From Bifidobacterium breve (lineage in GTDB: Bacteria; Actinomycetota; Acidimicrobiia; Acidimicrobiales; Ilumatobacteraceae): a stretch of DNA of 6,736 nt. The notes beneath the pieces were generated by a model, which searched no databases, had not been told where the DNA came from, and worked only from the letters and a program-made list of their open reading frames with translations. Numbering within the stretch: the stretch's first letter is position 1; each line of letters starts with the position of its first letter. Both the position numbers and the translations under genes were made by a program. The stretch covers positions 1 to 6,736 of the forward strand of contig CALPPK020000067.1 of the NCBI GenBank assembly GCA_943325435.2. Direction: 5' to 3'. This document shows, one piece after another, positions 6,608 to 6,736 of the stretch.

Positions 6608-6621
6608 TTACGCAATAGCGC
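6589..6621. other. Imperfect inverted repeat across the convergent gene junction
   Basis: GCGCATTACG (6589-6598) and CGCAATAGCGC (6611-6621) can pair with one bulged base and one mismatch; the mismatch becomes a G-U pair in the - strand transcript. The two abutting stop codons lie in the 12-base loop. Neither side is followed by a T-run, so an intrinsic terminator function is doubtful. The arms are also coding sequence for the two genes, so the pairing may be chance. Confidence 0.3.
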
Positions 6622-6736
6622 CAAACATTGCCATCAGCGGTATAGCCGCACGCATATCACCAGTAGTGCCCTGGCCCATACGGTTCATCACGTATGCATA
6701 TGTCAACTCGGCATCAAGGTCGTTCACAACAAGAGA
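6608..6736 (-). CDS. Beta-lactamase-family serine hydrolase (EstB-like), C-terminal fragment
   Basis: On the - strand an open frame enters from the window end and stops with TAA at 6610-6608, giving 42 residues. It reads SLVVNDLDAELTYAYVMNRM followed by GQGTTGDMRAAIPLMAMFGA and a final IA. The pattern D-x-x-x-x-L-x-[FY]-[AS]-Y-V-M-N-[KR]-M-G followed by GDxRA is the usual C-terminal end of class C beta-lactamase-like serine hydrolases (EstB-type esterases and related peptidases), in which AYVMNRMG is the last core beta-strand. The catalytic SxxK and YxN or YxG motifs would be upstream, outside the window. It converges on the mannosidase with no bases between the two stop codons. Family identity is fairly strong for such a short piece; whether it is an esterase, amidase or peptidase cannot be said. 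Confidence 0.82.
   Translation of the reverse strand, partial: SLVVNDLDAELTYAYVMNRMGQGTTGDMRAAIPLMAMFGAIA

Noticed and set aside
6593..6614. 8-bp direct repeat ATTACGCA (6593-6600 and 6607-6614)
   Set aside because: Too short and within coding sequence of both genes; could easily be chance, and there is no mobile element or integration sign.
1..6736. Mobile elements, CRISPR array, tRNA or rRNA, toxin-antitoxin or defence genes
   Set aside because: No spaced repeats, transposase, cloverleaf-like segment or defence-type domain was seen on either strand; genes are tightly packed metabolic ones.

Overview
The window holds five complete or partial genes on the + strand and the tail of a sixth on the - strand, packed with very little non-coding DNA. 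Base composition looks roughly balanced (judged by eye, not counted). The gene content is ordinary chromosomal metabolism: no transposase, phage gene, RNA gene or CRISPR array. The protein styles (a cytosolic-type GH38 alpha-mannosidase, an EstB-like serine hydrolase, an SdsA1-like alkyl sulfatase) and a likely leaderless promoter fit a moderate-GC actinobacterium, perhaps a freshwater or marine Acidimicrobiia-type lineage. That placement is inference; no marker gene is present.

Left block (1-2266): the C-terminal 285 residues of an alkyl sulfatase of the metallo-beta-lactamase type (dimerisation domain plus SCP2-like C-terminal domain), followed 15 bp later by a complete stand-alone amidase-signature hydrolase. 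The tight spacing suggests co-transcription, so the pair may release sulfate and amine from organic sulfates and amides. Middle (2346-3032): an AqpZ-type aquaporin whose two NPA boxes and Phe-His-Thr-Arg selectivity filter are all present, so a water channel is the best call. It has a good ribosome binding site and a small hairpin in front.

Right block (3087-6607): a 158-residue cytoplasmic protein of unknown function with a lipocalin-like look, then a 1005-residue GH38 alpha-mannosidase. A perfect 7-bp hairpin separates these two, and its 3' arm contains the mannosidase ribosome binding site. The small gene has no Shine-Dalgarno sequence but carries a TACTGT box exactly 7 to 12 bases before its ATG, the layout of a leaderless promoter. 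The mannosidase stop codon directly abuts the stop codon of a convergent gene on the - strand (6608-6736), the C-terminus of a beta-lactamase-family serine hydrolase.

I found no convincing unknown multi-gene system. The points most worth a second look are the uncharacterised 158-residue protein tied to the mannosidase, the hairpin over the mannosidase ribosome binding site, the leaderless-type promoter, and the abutting stop codons at the convergent junction.
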